Assembly (NCBI GenBank): GCA_013815405.1
Contig: JACDGF010000117.1
Location: forward strand, 1 to 6,793
Direction: 5' to 3'
Length of the DNA stretch: 6,793 nucleotides
DNA from: Caulobacteraceae bacterium
Lineage (GTDB): Bacteria; Pseudomonadota; Alphaproteobacteria; Caulobacterales; Caulobacteraceae
A program made the position numbers and the translations under genes. The notes below the pieces were generated by a model, which had not been told where the DNA came from, did no database searches, and was given only the letters and a program-made list of their open reading frames with translations. Below, piece by piece: positions 1 to 5,963 of this stretch. How positions within the stretch are numbered: the first letter of the stretch is position 1; each line of letters begins with the position of its first letter.

Positions 1-324
1 GGCCTGGTGCGGCCCGCCCGGCGCGCCGGCGAAGGCGATGACGCTGCGGCGCGCCTGGTCGTTGAACACGATCGCGCCCTGGGGATCGAGGGTCCAGGCG
101 GCGATGGCCTTGAGCGGAGGAAAGGCCCGGTGACAGGCCGCCGGCGCCTTCAGATCCCGGCCGGCGGGCGTCATCCGATCGGTCAGGCTCAGTGTGCATT
201 CGACCTTTCCGCCGACGTCGCTCAGCCGCCATTGCCCGACCGTCGCGCGCAGGGCGGCCGGATCGGCCCCGGCGGCCGGGCTCGGCGCGACCACGGCCGC
301 GGCCATCATCATGGCGATGTGCAT
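1..324 (-). CDS. AprI/Inh-family metalloprotease inhibitor, secreted (3' end missing)
   Basis: The reading frame is open from an ATG at 324 to the left edge, giving 108 residues with no stop, so the C-terminus is missing. The N-terminus is a short hydrophobic, Ala/Met-rich signal peptide with a plausible cleavage site after A18-G-A20. The mature part has the AprI/Inh pattern: G30-Q-W32-R-L near the start, C43 leading a beta strand (CTLSLTD), then a Gly-rich turn, C64, a W77 strand and a final hydrophobic strand (VIAF, 95-98). C43 and C64 would form the family's single disulfide. Known members are periplasmic inhibitors of serralysin-type zinc proteases; in alphaproteobacteria many have no assigned target, so the role here is inferred. 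A GAGAGG sequence lies about 10 bases before the ATG. The gene follows cobS on the same strand but has its own candidate promoter. Confidence 0.75.
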   Translation of the reverse strand, partial: MHIAMMMAAAVVAPSPAAGADPAALRATVGQWRLSDVGGKVECTLSLTDRMTPAGRDLKAPAACHRAFPPLKAIAAWTLDPQGAIVFNDQARRSVIAFAGAPGGPHQA

Positions 325-351
325 TTGACCCGCGCCTCTCGATCGGCCCCA

Positions 352-380
352 AGTCTAGACGCCCGGCGCGCGGCGACCAA
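352..380 (-). promoter_or_regulatory. Candidate sigma-70 promoter for the Inh-family gene
   Basis: On the minus strand, TTGGTC (380-375) and TAGACT (357-352) are separated by exactly 17 bases. They match the -35 and -10 consensus at 3 and 4 of 6 positions. The predicted start would be about 20 bases upstream of the inhibitor ATG, leaving room for its GAGAGG ribosome-binding site. It lies in a small AT-richer island in otherwise very GC-rich DNA. This is a reading by eye and is modestly supported. Confidence 0.35.
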
Positions 381-391
381 ATTGGCGTCCC

Positions 392-420
392 CGCGACCGC
401 CCCGACGCCTCGCGGTCGCG
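392..420 (-). terminator. 9-bp hairpin just after cobS, possible terminator
   Basis: Positions 392-400 (CGCGACCGC) and 412-420 (GCGGTCGCG) are perfect reverse complements around an 11-base loop. The hairpin starts three bases beyond the cobS stop codon on the minus strand. No run of T follows the stem, so it is not a canonical intrinsic terminator. It could terminate weakly, protect the cobS 3' end, or separate cobS from the inhibitor gene. Confidence 0.45.
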
Positions 421-423
421 AGA

Positions 424-1431
424 CTAAGCCACCTTCACCCGCGCCGCGCTCTCCGGGAGGTCGCCGCCGAAGGCGCGCTGGTAGAATTCGGCCACCGTCG
501 GGCGTTCCAGTTCGTCGCACTTGTTGAGGAAGGTCATCCTGAAGGCGAGGGCCAGGTCGCCGGCGAATATCTCGGCGTTCTGGGCCCAGGTGATCACCGT
601 GCGCGGGCTCATCACGGTGGAGATGTCGCCATTCATGAAGGCGTTGCGGGTCATGTCGGCGACCCGGACCATGGCGGCGACCTGGCGTTTGCCCTCCGCC
701 GTCGCGGCATAGGCGGGCGCCTTGGCCAGGACGATCTGGGCCTCCACGTCGTGGGCCAGATAGTTGAGGGTGGTGACGATCGACCAGCGGTCCATCTGGC
801 CCTGATTGATCTGCTGCGTGCCGTGATAGAGGCCGGTGGTGTCGCCAAGGCCGATGGTGTTGGTGGTCGAGAACAGGCGGAACCAGGGGTTGGGCCGGAT
901 CACCCGGTTCTGGTCCAGGAGGGTGAGTTTGCCTTGGGCCTCCAGCACCCGCTGGATGACGAACATCACGTCGGGCCGGCCCGCGTCGTACTCGTCGAAC
1001 ACCAGGGCCATGGGCCTCTGCAGGCACCAGGGCAGCATCCCCTCGCGAAATTCGGTGACCTGCTTGCCGTCCTTCAGCACGATGGCGTCCTTGCCCACCA
1101 GGTCGATCCGGCTGATGTGGCTGTCGAGGTTCACCCGGATCATCGGCCAGTTCAGCCGCGCCGCCACCTGTTCGATGTGAGTCGATTTGCCGGTGCCGTG
1201 ATAGCCCTGGATCATCACCCGGCGGTCGTGGGTCAGGCCCGCGCAGATCGCCAGGGTGGTCTGCGGGTCGAAGCAATAGGCTTCATCCAGATCCGGCACA
1301 TGGCTATCGCGGTCGGAAAACGCCGGGACGAGCATGTCGGTGTCCACGCCGAACAGCTCGCGCACCGACACCTTCCGGTCCGGGACCGAGGCGAGGAGCC
1401 GGTCGTCGGAGGGGTCGGTGAAGTGGTTCAT
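424..1431 (-). CDS. cobS: Aerobic cobaltochelatase subunit CobS (AAA+ ATPase)
   Basis: This encodes 335 residues, the usual full length for CobS. CobS is the AAA+ ATPase subunit of the cytoplasmic CobN-CobS-CobT complex, which inserts Co2+ into hydrogenobyrinic acid a,c-diamide in the aerobic (late-cobalt) cobalamin pathway. The N-terminal part carries the typical [15 protein letters not shown] segment (35-49). The ATPase core follows: Walker [10 protein letters not shown] (76-84, K82), the [13 protein letters not shown] block (104-116), Walker [10 protein letters not shown] (141-149, D146/E147), a sensor-1-like STTNT (188-192) and an arginine-finger candidate in MDRWS (R215). The MoxR-like C-terminal helical region ends near 320. 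The ATG at 1431 gives the family N-terminus but has only a weak ribosome-binding site. The gene lies 70 bases downstream of the J-domain gene on the same strand, an arrangement common in alphaproteobacteria. cobT, often the next gene, is not in this window; an inhibitor gene occupies that position. cobN is not seen. Confidence 0.96.
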   Translation of the reverse strand: MNHFTDPSDDRLLASVPDRKVSVRELFGVDTDMLVPAFSDRDSHVPDLDEAYCFDPQTTLAICAGLTHDRRVMIQGYHGTGKSTHIEQVAARLNWPMIRVNLDSHISRIDLVGKDAIVLKDGKQVTEFREGMLPWCLQRPMALVFDEYDAGRPDVMFVIQRVLEAQGKLTLLDQNRVIRPNPWFRLFSTTNTIGLGDTTGLYHGTQQINQGQMDRWSIVTTLNYLAHDVEAQIVLAKAPAYAATAEGKRQVAAMVRVADMTRNAFMNGDISTVMSPRTVITWAQNAEIFAGDLALAFRMTFLNKCDELERPTVAEFYQRAFGGDLPESAARVKVA

Positions 1432-1501
1432 GACGCCGGTTCACTAGACCGGGCCTTGGGCGGACGCAAACGGTCCCGCGCTTGAAGGAAGGCGACGCGC
1501 C

Positions 1502-2140
1502 CTAGACCAGCCTGGCCTTGCGCAGGGTCTTGTAGGCCCTGACCACCCTTTGGAGCTTGTGCTCGGCGGAGCGGTCGCCGCCGTTGGCGTCGGGATGGCA
1601 GCGCTTGACCAGTTCGGTGTAGCGCGCGCGGATGTCGGGCCCGCTAGCGGTGGCGCCCAGGCCGAGGTCCAGCAAGGCGCCGCGCTCCAACCGTCCCAGG
1701 CGCCGGTCGTAGGCCGCGCCATCGTCGTCGCGCCTGGCCTTGTCGCCTCCGAAGAGGCCGAAGGGATCGCGGAAAAACCCCCGGCTGGCGGCGGCTTCCC
1801 GGTTCCGGGTCCCGTTCTTGAACGACCAGGTCGGCCGACCGCCGGTAGCCAGGTCGTCGGCCAGCCGCGCGCGCACCTCGCCCTCGCTCATGCCGGCGAA
1901 GAAATTCCAGGTCCGGTTGTAATGCGCCGCGTGGGCCTGGCAGAACCAGTAGTGCTCGCCCAGCAGGTCCCGCGATTTGGGCGCGCGGGTGGAGGCGGCG
2001 GTCCGGCAGCCTTCGTGGTCGCAGGCCCGTTCGCCGGGTTTCAGGGCATGGACGTCGCGCGCGTGGGCCTCCTCCTCGGGCCTGGGGGGGCGAACGCGGA
2101 TGTCGACGAATCTCGGCCGGTATTGAAAGGCGGGCGCCAT
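1502..2140 (-). CDS. J-domain protein with N-terminal Cys/His cluster
   Basis: This is a 212-residue cytoplasmic protein with a C-terminal J domain (about 152-212) containing the invariant HPD tripeptide (H182-P183-D184), followed by a helix ending RAYKTLRKA. J domains stimulate the ATPase of DnaK-type chaperones. The G/F and zinc domains of true DnaJ are absent, so it is a specialised co-chaperone rather than DnaJ. The N-terminal half has C40-x4-C45 and, after the block APKSRDLLGEHYWF, C67-x2-H70, which could bind a metal. It continues with the conserved-looking YNRTWNFFAGMSE segment (74-86). Similar proteins commonly lie between bolA and cobS in alphaproteobacteria. A role in CobS/CobT or Fe-S protein assembly is only inferred from that context. 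No convincing ribosome-binding site precedes the ATG at 2140; see the promoter entry. Confidence 0.88.
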   Translation of the reverse strand: MAPAFQYRPRFVDIRVRPPRPEEEAHARDVHALKPGERACDHEGCRTAASTRAPKSRDLLGEHYWFCQAHAAHYNRTWNFFAGMSEGEVRARLADDLATGGRPTWSFKNGTRNREAAASRGFFRDPFGLFGGDKARRDDDGAAYDRRLGRLERGALLDLGLGATASGPDIRARYTELVKRCHPDANGGDRSAEHKLQRVVRAYKTLRKARLV

Positions 2141-2147
2141 GGTCCGA

Positions 2148-2175
2148 AGTATGCGGTGAAATCGCTTCAGTTCAA
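2148..2175 (-). promoter_or_regulatory. Candidate promoter for the J-domain gene (possibly leaderless)
   Basis: In the 67-base divergent gap between the J-domain gene and bolA, the minus strand carries TTGAAC (2175-2170) and CATACT (2153-2148) with a 16-base spacer. Each matches the sigma-70 consensus at 4 of 6 positions. The -10 box ends only seven bases before the ATG, so transcription would start at or next to the start codon. That fits the lack of a Shine-Dalgarno sequence. Confidence 0.35.
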
Positions 2176-2195
2176 GAATTGACCGCCAGGAAATT

Positions 2196-2199
2196 GGAG
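2196..2199 (+). promoter_or_regulatory. Shine-Dalgarno site of bolA
   Basis: GGAG, within the longer match GGAGAG, lies eight bases before the ATG at 2208. This near-ideal spacing fixes the bolA start. Confidence 0.8.
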
Positions 2200-2207
2200 A
2201 GCTAGAT

Positions 2208-2480
2208 ATGGGCGCCGTTGCCGAAACCCTGCGCGAAAAGCTTTCCGACGCGTTTTCGCCCTCTCAGCTGGACATCATCGACGACTCCGACCGCCACTCC
2301 GGTCATTCGGGGGCCCGCCCCGGCGGTCAGAGCCATTTCACCCTCGTCGTCCGAAGCGCCGCCTTCGCGGGCGTCGGCCGGGTCGAGCGCCAGCGGATGG
2401 TCCACGCCGTCCTGGCCGACGAACTCGCAGGCCCGGTCCACGCCCTCTCCGTCAAGGCCCTGGCGCCCGGCGAAGGATAG
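2208..2480 (+). CDS. bolA: BolA family protein
   Basis: This is a complete 90-residue BolA-fold protein. Diagnostic elements are the DDSDRHSGH segment (25-33), the Gly-rich loop leading to Q41-S42-H43-F44, the RVERQRMVHAVLADEL helix (58-72) and the terminal VHALSVKALAP strand (77-87), whose H78 is the family's usual Fe-S ligand. BolA proteins pair with monothiol glutaredoxins (Grx4 type) to bind or transfer [2Fe-2S] clusters; some also affect cell shape and stress responses. It is cytoplasmic. No glutaredoxin gene is adjacent here. It is divergent from the J-domain gene across a 67-base intergenic region and has a strong ribosome-binding site. No confident promoter was identified on this strand. 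The first copy of a hairpin-forming repeat begins 60 bases after its stop and may serve as its 3' boundary. Confidence 0.93.
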   Translation: MGAVAETLREKLSDAFSPSQLDIIDDSDRHSGHSGARPGGQSHFTLVVRSAAFAGVGRVERQRMVHAVLADELAGPVHALSVKALAPGEG

Positions 2481-2540
2481 GCGCCACTCCCTCTCATGAA
2501 GGCTACTTGTGTTTACCGTTCTCGACGACGCCCTCTCGGG

Positions 2541-2601
2541 ACACCTCTCCCGAAGGGAGAGGGAGGGGCCCGCCGAAGGCGGGAGGGTGAGGGGTTACCC
2601 G
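2541..2601 (+). repeat. Left copy of a hairpin-forming interspersed (REP-like) repeat
   Basis: The 61-base element contains two perfect hairpins, both with GAA loops: CCTCTCCC (2544-2551)/GGGAGAGG (2555-2562) and CCCGCC (2569-2574)/GGCGGG (2578-2583). A GGGTGAGGGGTTACCCG tail follows. It is an inverted copy of 2997-3072: the outer 33 bases differ at one position and the inner 21 are identical, while the middle differs (7 versus 22 bases). Repeats of this CCTCTCCC/GGGAGAGG plus GGGTGAGGGG type are widespread as intergenic dispersed elements in proteobacteria and often give spurious peptides such as TPLPKGEGG. Genome copy number cannot be seen from this window. Confidence 0.85.
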
Positions 2602-2646
2602 GCAGCGCGATTTCGCGACGCGCCGGCCGCTTCCATTCTCAACCCC

Positions 2647-3003
2647 ATGTTCAAGCCTACGCCACTCCGAACACGCCGCGCCCGCGCACTTCGCGCCGCC
2701 TCAACGGACGTGGAACACAAGCTCTGGTCGGTATTGAGGAACCGGCAATTGGCCGGCGCGCAGTTCCGTCGGCAAATGCCGATCGATCGCTACTTTGCTG
2801 ATTTCGCCTGCGTGGAGGCGAAGCTTATCGTGGAACTGGATGGAGGCCAGCACATGGAGGCCCAGGCCTACGACGCCGAGCGGACCCGAGCGCTGGAAGC
2901 GGCCGAATGGTTTGTCATGCGCTTTTGGAACAACGAGGTGATCGAGAATATCGAGGGGGTCGCCGAAGCCATCCTCGCGCAGCTCGAGCTGGCGAGCGGG
3001 TAA
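2647..3003 (+). CDS. DUF559 / Vsr-like endonuclease-domain protein
   Basis: With the ATG at 2647 the product has 118 residues, normal for stand-alone DUF559 proteins. An Arg-rich N-terminus leads to T20-D-V-E23-H-K-L-W27, then Q39-F-R-R-Q-M-P-I-D (39-47), Y49-x2-D52-F, the core strand I61-V-E63-L-D65-G-G-Q-H69, and finally R92-F-W-N-N. D52, E63, D65 and H69 fit the PD-(D/E)XK-like active site shared with very-short-patch-repair (Vsr) nucleases. The DNA substrate and biological role of DUF559 are not established. The frame is open further upstream to a GTG at 2509, but that extension would translate the repeat and is unlikely to be real; no clear Shine-Dalgarno site precedes the ATG. Codons such as TTG, CTT, GTA, AGG, CGA and GGA are more frequent than in the neighbours, suggesting acquisition. 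The TAA stop lies within the right-hand repeat. Confidence 0.85.
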   Translation: MFKPTPLRTRRARALRAASTDVEHKLWSVLRNRQLAGAQFRRQMPIDRYFADFACVEAKLIVELDGGQHMEAQAYDAERTRALEAAEWFVMRFWNNEVIENIEGVAEAILAQLELASG

Positions 3004-3072
3004 CCCCTCACCCTCCCACGCCCACGCCCAAGATAGGGCGCGGGCCCCTCCCTCTCCCTTTGGGAGAGGTGT
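2997..3072 (-). repeat. Right copy of the REP-like repeat, inverted
   Basis: Read on the minus strand, this 76-base copy repeats the left element. The outer 33 bases have one mismatch (loop AAA instead of GAA) and the inner 21 bases are identical. Its outer hairpin is CCTCTCCC (3051-3058)/GGGAGAGG (3062-3069). The central segment is longer and diverged, with a 5-bp stem CGCCC (3025-3029)/GGGCG (3036-3040). The inner end overlaps the last codons and TAA stop of the DUF559 gene. It lies between two convergent genes and could also act as a bidirectional transcript boundary. Confidence 0.85.
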
Positions 3073-3125
3073 GAAGGGGTGCGCCGGCCGATGTGTGAAT
3101 CCTTTAGTCCCAGCAGGAGAGCCCT

Positions 3126-3503
3126 TCACCCTCCGCCCAACGCCTGCCTCAGCGCGTTGGCCAGGTCCGCGGCGCGGAACGGCTTTTGCAGCACCGGCGC
3201 CCCCCGGTCGACGTTGCGCAGGCCGTCCTCGCCGTAGCCGGTGGAGAAGATCATCGGCACGCCGCGGGCCCGCAGGGCGTCGGCCAGGGCGAAGACCGGC
3301 TGGCCGGCCAGGTTGACGTCCAGCAGGGCCGCGTCGATCCCGGTCTCCGACCGCGCCAGCGCCAGGCCGTCCTCCAGGCCATGGGCGGGGCCGACCACCG
3401 CGCAGCCGAATCCGGCCAGCATATCCTCCACCAGCATGGCGATCATGGCTTCGTCCTCGACCACCAGCACCCGGGCGCCGGTCAGGCCCGTTTCCTCGCT
3501 CAT
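3126..3503 (-). CDS. Single-domain response regulator, FATGUY type
   Basis: The 125-residue protein is one receiver domain with no output domain. The acidic pair is E16/D17 (VVEDE), the phosphoacceptor D62 (LLDVNL), the switch threonine T88 and the conserved lysine K107 (QKPF). The F86-S-T-G-Y-G stretch before the fifth helix resembles the FATGUY motif of alphaproteobacterial single-domain regulators, which usually receive phosphate from HWE/HisKA_2 histidine kinases. Such proteins act as phosphate sinks, shuttles or allosteric partners in the cytoplasm. No kinase gene is in the window, so the partner is unknown. The ATG at 3503 is supported by GGAGAG eight bases upstream. It follows the CNNM/CorC gene on the same strand after 61 bases and may be partly co-transcribed with it. 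It is convergent with the DUF559 cassette. Confidence 0.92.
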   Translation of the reverse strand: MSEETGLTGARVLVVEDEAMIAMLVEDMLAGFGCAVVGPAHGLEDGLALARSETGIDAALLDVNLAGQPVFALADALRARGVPMIFSTGYGEDGLRNVDRGAPVLQKPFRAADLANALRQALGGG

Positions 3504-3511
3504 GCCGTGGT

Positions 3512-3517
3512 CTCTCC
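3512..3517 (-). promoter_or_regulatory. Shine-Dalgarno site of the response regulator
   Basis: GGAGAG on the minus strand is eight bases before the ATG at 3503. This supports that start and independent translation of the gene. Confidence 0.7.
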
Positions 3518-3527
3518 GCCGCGTCCC

Positions 3528-3545
3528 GCGCCCATGGTAGGGCGC
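3528..3545 (-). other. Small GC hairpin between CNNM/CorC gene and response regulator
   Basis: GCGCCC (3528-3533) and GGGCGC (3540-3545) form a perfect 6-bp stem around a 6-base loop in the 61-base gap. No T-run follows on the minus strand. It may be a weak attenuator or chance in GC-rich DNA. Confidence 0.25.
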
Positions 3546-3564
3546 CAGGCGGCGAACGGCCAGA

Positions 3565-4854
3565 TCAAGACGCCTCGTCCTCCCGGGCGAGCGGCGGGCT
3601 GACCCTAAGCGCGGTGACCTGGTTGCGCTGGCGGCGCAGGATCTGAAAGCGGTGGCGGTGGAACAGGAACTTCTGCCCCGGCTCGGGAATCGTCTGGGCT
3701 TCGTGGATGACCAGGCCGGCGACGGTGACCGCGTGGTCGTCGGGCAGATCCCAATCCATCGCCCGGTTGAGGTCGCGGACCGTCACATGGCCGTCGACAT
3801 GGACCGAGCCGTCGGCTTGGCGGCGCACGCCCAGGATCGCCTGGTCGTGCTCGTCGTCGATCTCGCCGACGATCTCCTCGAGGATGTCCTCCAGGGTCAC
3901 CAGCCCCTGCAGGGCGCCATATTCGTCGACCACCAGGGCGAAATGGCTTCGGCGTTTCAGAAAGGCGTTCAGCTGGTCCTTGAGATTGGTGGTCTCGGGA
4001 ATGAACCAGGGCTCGCGGACGATGGCGGCGACGTCGATGCCCTCGACCTTACCGTGGGCGGCCGCCAGGGCCCGCAGCAGATCCTTGGCGTGCAGCACGC
4101 CGACAATGTTCTCCGGCTCGTCCCTGTAGAGGGGCAGGCGGGTGTGCTCCTCCTCGAGGACCCGGGCCACCAGTTCGCGCGGCGGCAGGGCGATGTCGAT
4201 GATCGACATCAGCTTGCGGTGCACCATGACCTCGGCGACATCCATGTCGGAGAGGTCCAGCACCCCGCCCAGCATCCGCCGGTCGCGGCTCTCCACCGAC
4301 CCTTCGGAGTGGTGGTATTCCACCGCGCCTCGGATCTCCTCGTGGGCCGCCAGGACGTCGATGCTCATGTCCAGGTTCACCCCGAAGAGGCGCAGGGTGT
4401 GGCGCACGATCCACTGGATCGCGTAGATCACCGGCCCCAGGAGCCGCACGGCCAGCAGCATGGGCGCCGAGAGGCTGCGGGCCACGTCGTCGGCGCGCAC
4501 GATGGCCAGGGTCTTGGGCAGGACCTCGACGAACACCACCACCAGCACGGTCATGACCCCGGTGGCGATCGCCACGCCCCAGCCGCCCGGAACCACCTTG
4601 GTGATGAACTCGGTGGCCAGGGCGGAGCTGAGGATATTGATCACATTGTAGCCGATCAGCACCGCGCCGATCATCGTCTCCTGGTCGCCCAGGAGCCGGT
4701 TGACCCGCTGGGCGCCGTGATCGCCGTCGCGCTCCAGCTGGTGCATCCGCCCGCGGCTGGCGCGGGTCAGCGCCGTCTCGGCGGCGGAGAACACGGCCGA
4801 GATCGCCAAGAGGGCGAGGATCAGCAGGGAGATGGCCCAGGTCGTGGCGATCAT
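3565..4854 (-). CDS. CNNM/HlyC-CorC family membrane protein (DUF21-CBS-CorC_HlyC)
   Basis: The 429-residue protein has the complete family architecture. The N-terminal DUF21/CNNM membrane domain has four likely hydrophobic segments (about 4-24, 61-82, 92-116 and 129-155) with the conserved S23-A-A-E-T and V-E110-V-L-P-K motifs. The cytoplasmic CBS pair spans about 205-330, including [25 protein letters not shown]. The C-terminal CorC_HlyC domain runs from about 345 to 420. Family members are linked to Mg2+/Co2+ efflux or homeostasis; the cation here is unproven, and some members carry the old label haemolysin. The length and DUF21 domain resemble CorB/YfjD rather than the soluble CorC of E. 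coli. The start ATG overlaps the aroB stop in ATGA, with GAAGG nine bases upstream, implying translational coupling to aroB. Confidence 0.93.
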   Translation of the reverse strand: MIATTWAISLLILALLAISAVFSAAETALTRASRGRMHQLERDGDHGAQRVNRLLGDQETMIGAVLIGYNVINILSSALATEFITKVVPGGWGVAIATGVMTVLVVVFVEVLPKTLAIVRADDVARSLSAPMLLAVRLLGPVIYAIQWIVRHTLRLFGVNLDMSIDVLAAHEEIRGAVEYHHSEGSVESRDRRMLGGVLDLSDMDVAEVMVHRKLMSIIDIALPPRELVARVLEEEHTRLPLYRDEPENIVGVLHAKDLLRALAAAHGKVEGIDVAAIVREPWFIPETTNLKDQLNAFLKRRSHFALVVDEYGALQGLVTLEDILEEIVGEIDDEHDQAILGVRRQADGSVHVDGHVTVRDLNRAMDWDLPDDHAVTVAGLVIHEAQTIPEPGQKFLFHRHRFQILRRQRNQVTALRVSPPLAREDEAS

Positions 4855-5963
4855 GGCGGGGCGCCTTCAAAAATCAGAAAATCGCGAACCGTATGGCGGT
4901 CGACGTCCGGGGCGACGAAGGCGCCCCCGATCCGGTGCGCCAGGATCAGGGTCAGGGCGCCGTCCCGCGCCTTCTTGTCCCCCGCCATGCGGGCGACGAG
5001 GGCCGTGGCGCCGAAGGGATGGCCGGCGATCTCGTCCAGCCGGGTCGGCAGGCCGCCGGCCGCCACCGCCCGCACCGCCCGTTCGGCGTCGGCGGACGGA
5101 CAGAGCCCCAGCCGGGCGGAGAGGCGAAAGGCCATTGCGCAGCCCAGGCCCACCGCCTCGCCGTGCTTGAGCGCCTCGCCGTAGCCGCTCTCGGCTTCGA
5201 CGGCGTGGGCGAAGGTGTGGCCGAGATTCAACAGCGCGCGCGCCCCGCATTCCCGCTCGTCGCGGGCCACGATCTCCGCCTTCATCTCCACGCAACGCTC
5301 CACGGCTCGGGCCAGGGCCTCCGGCTCGCGAGCCAGCACCCGAGGGGCGTTCGCCTCGAGCCAGTCGAAGAAGGCACCGTCGCCCAGCAGCCCTGTCTTC
5401 AGGACCTCGGCATAGCCGCAGGCCATTTCCCGGGCGGGCAGGGTGTCCAGCACGCCGAGATCCGCGAGCACCAGGCGAGGCTGGTGGAAGGCCCCGATCA
5501 GATTCTTTCCGCGTGGCGTGTCGATGGCGGTCTTGCCGCCCACCGAGGAGTCGATCTGGGCCAGCAAGGTGGTGGGGATCTGGATGAAATCGATCCCGCG
5601 CTTGTAGATCGCCGCCGCGAACCCGGCCAGGTCGCCGACCACCCCGCCTCCGAAAGCGACGATCAGGTCGCCCCGTTCCAGCCCGAGCTCCAGCAGCCGG
5701 TCGCAGAGGCTCTCGAGGCCGGCGAAACTCTTGGCCGCTTCTCCCGGTTCAACGACGACGGTATGGCCGGCGACGCCCGATGCCTCCAGCGCGCGGATCA
5801 GGCGCGCGCCGTGAAGATCGCGGACGGTCTGGTCCATGACCACGGCGACGAGGGGACGGCGCAGGAAAGGGCCGATGCGCGCGCCCGCCCGGTCGATCAG
5901 GCCACGCCCGACCACCACCTCATAAGCGCGCGTCCCCAGGCCGACGGTGACGGGCGAGGTCAC
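4851..5963 (-). CDS. aroB: 3-dehydroquinate synthase
   Basis: AroB converts DAHP to 3-dehydroquinate, the second step of the shikimate pathway to aromatic amino acids and folate, using NAD+ and a divalent metal. The 370-residue length is normal. The NAD-binding G105[10 protein letters not shown] (105-115) is followed by [15 protein letters not shown] (130-144), [11 protein letters not shown] (152-162) and Y184-A-E186-V-L-K. Next come NLGHTFAHA with H249 and LKHGEAV with H267. E186, H249 and H267 match the family's metal ligands. D329-K-K331 lies near the C-terminal domain. The protein is cytoplasmic and all key residues are present. Translation starts at GTG (5963), which overlaps the aroK stop in GTGA, and the end overlaps the CNNM/CorC start in ATGA. 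The gene is therefore the middle of a tightly coupled operon. Confidence 0.97.
   Translation of the reverse strand: MTSPVTVGLGTRAYEVVVGRGLIDRAGARIGPFLRRPLVAVVMDQTVRDLHGARLIRALEASGVAGHTVVVEPGEAAKSFAGLESLCDRLLELGLERGDLIVAFGGGVVGDLAGFAAAIYKRGIDFIQIPTTLLAQIDSSVGGKTAIDTPRGKNLIGAFHQPRLVLADLGVLDTLPAREMACGYAEVLKTGLLGDGAFFDWLEANAPRVLAREPEALARAVERCVEMKAEIVARDERECGARALLNLGHTFAHAVEAESGYGEALKHGEAVGLGCAMAFRLSARLGLCPSADAERAVRAVAAGGLPTRLDEIAGHPFGATALVARMAGDKKARDGALTLILAHRIGGAFVAPDVDRHTVRDFLIFEGAPP

Larger units (their letters stand above)
2541..3072. mobile_element. Putative repeat-DUF559-repeat cassette
   Basis: Two inverted copies of the same hairpin-forming repeat bracket a 395-base interior that holds only the DUF559 nuclease gene. 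Codon choice inside is less GC-biased than in the neighbouring genes. No transposase and no clear target-site duplication were seen outside the repeats, so a transposition mechanism is not shown. The alternative is two independent insertions of a common repeat on either side of a resident gene. Confidence 0.4.

Noticed and set aside
1436..1452. Inverted repeat CCGGT/ACCGG just before the cobS ATG, as an operator
   Set aside because: Only 5-bp arms around a 7-base spacer; too short to distinguish from chance in this base composition.
7..1485. Long plus-strand open frame (492 codons) opposite cobS and the inhibitor
   Set aside because: It is antisense to clearly recognised genes, has no family features and its His/Gly/Arg/Val-rich composition is typical of shadow frames in GC-rich DNA.
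1550..2182. Plus-strand open frame of 210 codons opposite the J-domain gene
   Set aside because: Shadow frame; the minus-strand HPD motif and Cys cluster identify the real gene.
2179..2208. TTGACC (2179-2184) and TAGATA (2203-2208) as a bolA promoter
   Set aside because: The -10 box would overlap the bolA start codon, so transcription would begin inside the gene despite a strong ribosome-binding site upstream.
2606..2617. CGCGA-TT-TCGCG palindrome upstream of the DUF559 ATG
   Set aside because: Short GC palindromes are frequent here and nothing else marks it as a binding site.
2481..3125. CRISPR array or classical insertion sequence around the repeats
   Set aside because: There are only two inverted copies, no spacer-repeat periodicity, no transposase and no visible target duplication.
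2701..3129. Minus-strand open frame of 142 codons opposite DUF559
   Set aside because: Its N-terminal part is the translated repeat (TPLPKGEGG type) and the rest is antisense to the DUF559 active-site motifs.
3652..5184. Plus-strand open frame of 510 codons opposite the CNNM/CorC gene
   Set aside because: Antisense shadow of a recognised gene; low-complexity His/Asp/Gln-rich product with no domain.
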